Source: CAYQJC01 sp964417825 | GTDB lineage: Bacteria > Patescibacteriota > Minisyncoccia > Minisyncoccales > CG1-02-41-26 | DNA length: 7,866 bases | Direction: 5' to 3' | Assembly (NCBI GenBank): GCA_964417825.1 | Contig: CAYQJC010000023.1 | Coordinates: 1-7,866, forward strand | Shown: one piece after another, positions 5,195 through 7,866 of the stretch | Numbering within the stretch: the first letter of the stretch is position 1 | Layout: every line of letters begins with the position of its first letter | The notes under the pieces: generated by a model | Told to the model about the DNA's origin: nothing | Database searches by the model: none | What the model saw: only the letters and a program-made list of their open reading frames with translations | Position numbers and translations under genes: made by a program

Positions 5195-5740
5195 TTAGTA
5201 GCTAGGGGCTGAAATCATGGCCATTGCTCGAGGCGGCCAAGCTCGCACAATTACTCTGCCTACGATATATTTTTCCGGAAGAACTCCCCACCTTCGAGAA
5301 TCAAAAGAATGAGGTCTATTATCACCTAAAACAAAATATTGATCCTCCCCTAAGGTAATCGTCATTTCCCCTTCCCAATAATGACGAGCCAAATAGCTTG
5401 ATTCATTCAATGTTTTTGTCTGACCAAATTTATCAGTAATTATTATCTTATCTTTATCTAAAGTAATTGTTTCATGAGGAAGTCCAATTACTCTTTTGAT
5501 AAATCTCTGAGAAGGATCTTGAGGATAGCGAAAAACAACCACCTCTCCTCGCTGAGGCTCTCGGAAATGATAAGTGAATTCATCAATAATTAAATAGTCC
5601 CCATCACGAAAATTTGGCTCCATGGAAACCCCTTTAACAATGAATGGCTGAAAGACAAAATAACGGATAGGAATAACTATCAAGAGAGCTAAAAGGACAA
5701 TTTTTGTCACTTCCCAGAAAAATAGTAGAGTTTGCTTCAT
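5195..5740 (-). CDS. lepB: Signal peptidase I
   Basis: Signal peptidase I removes signal peptides from exported preproteins on the outer face of the cytoplasmic membrane. One membrane segment lies at about 11-30 (VTKIVLLALLIVIPIRYFVF), followed directly by the catalytic part. The Ser/Lys dyad is clear: S39 in GVSMEPNFRDGDYLII (37-52) and K82 in RFIKRVIGLP (79-88). Box E is GDNRPHSFDSRRWG (139-152). At 181 aa with a single membrane segment it resembles the short Gram-positive-type enzymes rather than the two-segment E. coli form. It is the first gene of the minus-strand operon and is preceded by a good promoter overlapping that of pth. Confidence 0.96.
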   Translation of the reverse strand: MKQTLLFFWEVTKIVLLALLIVIPIRYFVFQPFIVKGVSMEPNFRDGDYLIIDEFTYHFREPQRGEVVVFRYPQDPSQRFIKRVIGLPHETITLDKDKIIITDKFGQTKTLNESSYLARHYWEGEMTITLGEDQYFVLGDNRPHSFDSRRWGVLPEKYIVGRVIVRAWPPRAMAMISAPSY

Positions 5741-5754
5741 AGAATTTATAATTG

Positions 5755-5782
5755 ATTATACCAAAATTGTTTCTTTTTGCAA
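5755..5782 (-). promoter_or_regulatory. Promoter of the lepB-ftsZ operon
   Basis: On the minus strand a perfect TATAAT (-10) occupies 5755-5760 and TTGCAA (-35, four of six consensus bases) occupies 5777-5782, with a 16-bp spacer. Transcription would start near 5748, giving a leader of about 8 nt before the lepB ATG, with no room for a Shine-Dalgarno. It interleaves with the opposing pth promoter. Confidence 0.6.
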
Positions 5783-5795
5783 GAAAGGCTATAAT
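5767..5795 (+). promoter_or_regulatory. Promoter of pth
   Basis: TTGTTT (-35) at 5767-5772 and a perfect TATAAT (-10) at 5790-5795 are separated by exactly 17 bp. The predicted start near 5802 leaves a leader of only 10-11 nt before the pth ATG. The -35 lies inside the spacer of the opposing lepB promoter, so polymerases at the two sites should exclude each other. Confidence 0.65.
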
Positions 5796-5812
5796 TAAAT
5801 AATTTTCAAACT

Positions 5813-6397
5813 ATGGTTATTATTGTGGGGTTAGGAAATCCAGGTAAAAAGTATAAAAATACTCGACACAATATTGGCTTTTTATTAGTAGACAAATTTC
5901 GAGAGAAAAACAAATTTCCTAAATTTAAGCTAAAAAAAATATTTAATTCGTTAACTTCTGAGGGAGAAATAGCTAAGAAAAAAATTTTACTGGTAAAGCC
6001 TCAAACCTACATGAACAACTCAGGAAAAGCCCTAAAACTTCTAATACGTAATAAAAAAGCCATGGCTAAATTAACACGTATTGAGAATCTCTGGGTTGTT
6101 CACGATGATATTGATTTACCTCTGGGAAAAATTCGGATTTCCAAAGGTCGAGGATCAGCTGGTCACAAAGGAGTTGAGTCAATAATAAAAGAGCTGGGAA
6201 CTAAGAAATTTGTCAGAATAAGAGTCGGTATCCAACCCAAAACTGGTAAACCTAAAAACCCTGAAAAGTTTGTCATCCAAAAATTTAGCAAAGAGGAAGA
6301 AAAAATCGTCAAAAAAATTATTAAAACGACCTGCCAAGCATTAAAAACTACTTTAACCCAAGGCCTCCAAAAAGCAATGACAGAATTTAATAAATAG
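5813..6397 (+). CDS. pth: Peptidyl-tRNA hydrolase
   Basis: Pth frees tRNA from peptidyl-tRNAs dropped by ribosomes. The family blocks are present: VGLGNPGKKYKNTRHNIGF (5-23) with substrate-binding N9 and catalytic H19, KPQTYMNNSG (62-71) with N68, and VVHDDIDLPLGKIRI (95-109) with the catalytic aspartate in the DD pair (98-99). The glycine-rich loop that normally reads SAGGHNG is SAGHKG (115-120): one glycine is absent and the tRNA-contacting Asn is Lys. The length of 194 aa is typical. The C-terminal half is lysine-rich. The ATG at 5813 starts directly with the MVIIVGLGNPG strand, so the start is secure. It diverges from lepB and ends in TAG. No clear terminator lies between it and the next gene. 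Confidence 0.96.
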   Translation: MVIIVGLGNPGKKYKNTRHNIGFLLVDKFREKNKFPKFKLKKIFNSLTSEGEIAKKKILLVKPQTYMNNSGKALKLLIRNKKAMAKLTRIENLWVVHDDIDLPLGKIRISKGRGSAGHKGVESIIKELGTKKFVRIRVGIQPKTGKPKNPEKFVIQKFSKEEEKIVKKIIKTTCQALKTTLTQGLQKAMTEFNK

Positions 6398-6414
6398 AAA
6401 CAATTAGAAACAAC
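6395..6414. repeat. 10-bp tandem duplication at the pth stop
   Basis: tagaaacaat (6395-6404) is followed directly by tagaaacaac (6405-6414), nine of ten bases identical. The first copy contains the pth stop codon. The rest of the pth spacer to 6471 is AT-rich without a hairpin and T-run. Confidence 0.4.
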
Positions 6415-6471
6415 AAGTCATGAGTGTGGAATATTCTCTAAAATATAAATTCTTTAGGAAAATAATTAATT

Positions 6472-6477
6472 TATAAT
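6472..6477 (+). promoter_or_regulatory. -10 element giving a probably leaderless mRNA
   Basis: A perfect TATAAT ends six bases before the ATG at 6484. Transcription normally starts about seven bases after the -10, i.e. at or next to that A, so the message would begin with its start codon. The -35 region at 6449-6454 (attctt) is poor. The sequence is AT-rich, so a chance TATAAT is possible. Confidence 0.5.
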
Positions 6478-6483
6478 GAAGTA

Positions 6484-7809
6484 ATGGCTTATCGAGAAAA
6501 AAAAGGGAAAGCTTGGGTAATCGGGGTAGATATGGGGTATGGACACCAGCGGACAGCTTATCCCCTGCGAACTCTGGCACCAGGAGGAAAAGTTATTAAT
6601 GCTAACAGCTACCAAGGAATCTTTAAAAAAGATAGAAAAACCTGGGAAAATTCAAGAGTATTTTATGAGTTTGTTTCTCGGATTAAAAGAATCCCTCTAG
6701 TCGGAGGGTTTATTTTTGGGATTTACAACGAGTTTCAAAAAATTGCCAAGTTTTATCCAAGAAGAGATCTTTCTGAACCTAATATCTCTTTAAGATGGAT
6801 CTACTTTCTGGTGCGAAGAGGTTGGGGTAGACACTTAGTTAAAAAACTAAAAAGAAAACCTCTGCCTTTAATTACCACCTTCTTTATTCCTGCTTTTATG
6901 GCAGAAGTTCATGGTTATGAAGGGGAGATTTTTTGTGTCATCTGTGATGCTGATATCTCAAGGACCTGGGCTTCTCTAAATCCTCAACAAAGCAAAATAA
7001 AATATTTCGCTCCTAACCAACGAGTAGTCGATAGATTGAAACTTTACGGAGTAAAAAAAGAAAATATATTTTTTACTGGTTATCCTCTACCTAAAGAGAA
7101 CCTAGGGACAGAAAAATTAGAACTTTTAAAAAATGATGTCGCTCATCGAATTTTGAATCTTGATCCTAAAAGTCGCTATCGCTATCGGTATAATTCCCTA
7201 ATTAAAGAATACATCGGCTCTCTACCCCAGAAACCAAATCATCCTTTAACTCTAATGTTTGCGGTTGGGGGGGCGGGAGCCCAAAAAGAAATTGGGGCTA
7301 AAATTCTAAAAAGTTTAGCTGAAAAAATAAAAGAAAGAAAAATTAAATTAATTTTGGTGGCTGGGATTAGAAAAGAAGTAAAAAATTATTTTTTAGAAAC
7401 TATTAAAAATCTAGCTCTTAAAAAATTTTTTAATAACAGATGGATTGAAATAATTTTTGAAAGAAATATTCAAGATTATTTCAAAAAATTTAATCAAGCT
7501 TTAAGAAAAACTGATATTTTATGGACCAAACCCTCAGAGCTTTCTTTTTACACTGCTTTGGGGTTGCCAATTATTATTGCTCCTCCAATCGGTTCTCAAG
7601 AAGATTTTAATAGAAAATGGTTATTAGAACTTGGTTCAGCTATACCCCAAAAAAATCCCAACTACACTTCAGAGTGGTTATTTGATTTATTGGAAGCTGG
7701 GTGGTTTGCCGAAGGGGCAATGCAAGGATTTATCGAAGCAGACAAACTAGGAACATTTAACATCGAGAAAGTAGTTAGTCATAAAGCTCGGATTTGGGAA
7801 ATTCGCTAA
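6484..7809 (+). CDS. GT-B fold glycosyltransferase-like protein (MurG/MGDG-synthase-like), function unknown
   Basis: I do not recognise a named gene. The 441-aa protein looks like two Rossmann-type halves. The N-terminal half opens with AWVIGVDMGYGHQRTAYPL (10-28), where GYGH (18-21) stands where MurG and MGDG synthases carry a glycine-rich GGGH/GGTGGH loop. It ends with YFAPNQRVVDRLKLYGVKKENIFFTGYPLP (174-203), the usual lead into the domain linker of the diacylglycerol glycosyltransferase group. The C-terminal half has LMFAVGGAGAQKEIG (257-271), LILVAGIRKE (289-298) and WTKPSELSFYTALGLPIIIAPPIGSQEDFNRKWLLELGSA (347-386), like the donor-binding region, in which a conserved Glu and Gln-Glu contact the nucleotide-sugar. 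There is no signal peptide; a weakly hydrophobic patch (68-82) could touch membrane. Likely substrates would be lipids or wall precursors, but this is inference. A UDP-GlcNAc 2-epimerase-like role is an alternative. The ATG is fixed by the adjacent -10 and the position of the first strand. Confidence 0.75.
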   Translation: MAYREKKGKAWVIGVDMGYGHQRTAYPLRTLAPGGKVINANSYQGIFKKDRKTWENSRVFYEFVSRIKRIPLVGGFIFGIYNEFQKIAKFYPRRDLSEPNISLRWIYFLVRRGWGRHLVKKLKRKPLPLITTFFIPAFMAEVHGYEGEIFCVICDADISRTWASLNPQQSKIKYFAPNQRVVDRLKLYGVKKENIFFTGYPLPKENLGTEKLELLKNDVAHRILNLDPKSRYRYRYNSLIKEYIGSLPQKPNHPLTLMFAVGGAGAQKEIGAKILKSLAEKIKERKIKLILVAGIRKEVKNYFLETIKNLALKKFFNNRWIEIIFERNIQDYFKKFNQALRKTDILWTKPSELSFYTALGLPIIIAPPIGSQEDFNRKWLLELGSAIPQKNPNYTSEWLFDLLEAGWFAEGAMQGFIEADKLGTFNIEKVVSHKARIWEIR

Positions 7810-7819
7810 AATAATTATA

Positions 7820-7851
7820 CCCGGTAGAGCAACTTCGAATGCCCTGCCGGG
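7820..7851. repeat. GC-rich hairpin downstream of the glycosyltransferase-like gene
   Basis: The arms cccggtagagca (7820-7831) and tgccctgccggg (7840-7851) form twelve pairs with one A-C mismatch and one G-T wobble around the loop acttcgaa. On the plus strand no T-run follows. On the minus strand the hairpin is followed by TATAATTATTTT, so it could terminate a gene converging from the right. Within it, GGTAGAGCA resembles a tRNA D-arm and TTCGAAT a T-loop, which suggests tRNA-derived material. It stands out in GC from its surroundings. Confidence 0.65.
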
Positions 7852-7866
7852 CAATGAGAAAATTTC

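Overview
The window is an AT-rich bacterial chromosome segment made almost entirely of housekeeping genes. Several traits suggest a small-genome lineage of the Patescibacteria/CPR (Parcubacteria-like) kind: short, lysine-rich proteins, tight gene packing, almost no recognisable Shine-Dalgarno sequences, very short or absent mRNA leaders, a FtsZ cut back to its GTPase core, and an anaerobic-type ribonucleotide reductase beside cell-division genes. This placement is an inference from protein style; no phylogenetic marker was searched. Stops are TAA, TAG and TGA (TGA ends hisS), so the standard bacterial code fits.

Layout. From about 5740 down to 665 the minus strand carries a compact gene train: lepB (signal peptidase I), hisS (histidyl-tRNA synthetase), a HIT-family hydrolase, rpsU (ribosomal protein S21), ybeY (rRNA endonuclease), ftsA and ftsZ. 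Spacings are 7 bp, a 4-bp ATGA overlap, 31 bp, 20 bp, 10 bp and 59 bp, as expected for one operon. A 278-bp gap (387-664) follows, with a weak terminator-like hairpin, degenerate repeats, two strong inverted repeats and a 24-bp copy of the start of the next gene. The 5' end of a class III ribonucleotide reductase (nrdD) then runs off the left edge. On the plus strand, diverging from lepB, are pth (peptidyl-tRNA hydrolase) and a 441-aa GT-B glycosyltransferase-like protein of uncertain function. A GC-rich hairpin lies at the right edge.

How the genes fit together. The operon joins translation and its quality control (HisRS, S21, YbeY; Pth on the other strand), protein export (LepB) and septation (FtsA-FtsZ). 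lepB and pth are transcribed from face-to-face promoters packed into 72 bp. The glycosyltransferase-like gene has a perfect TATAAT six bases before its ATG, so its mRNA is probably leaderless.

I see no CRISPR array, defence system, transposase, phage gene or complete RNA gene. The most notable points are the altered FtsZ nucleotide-binding signature and missing FtsZ C-terminal tail, the repeat-rich ftsZ-nrdD gap, the glycosyltransferase-like protein, and the tRNA-like hairpin at the right edge.
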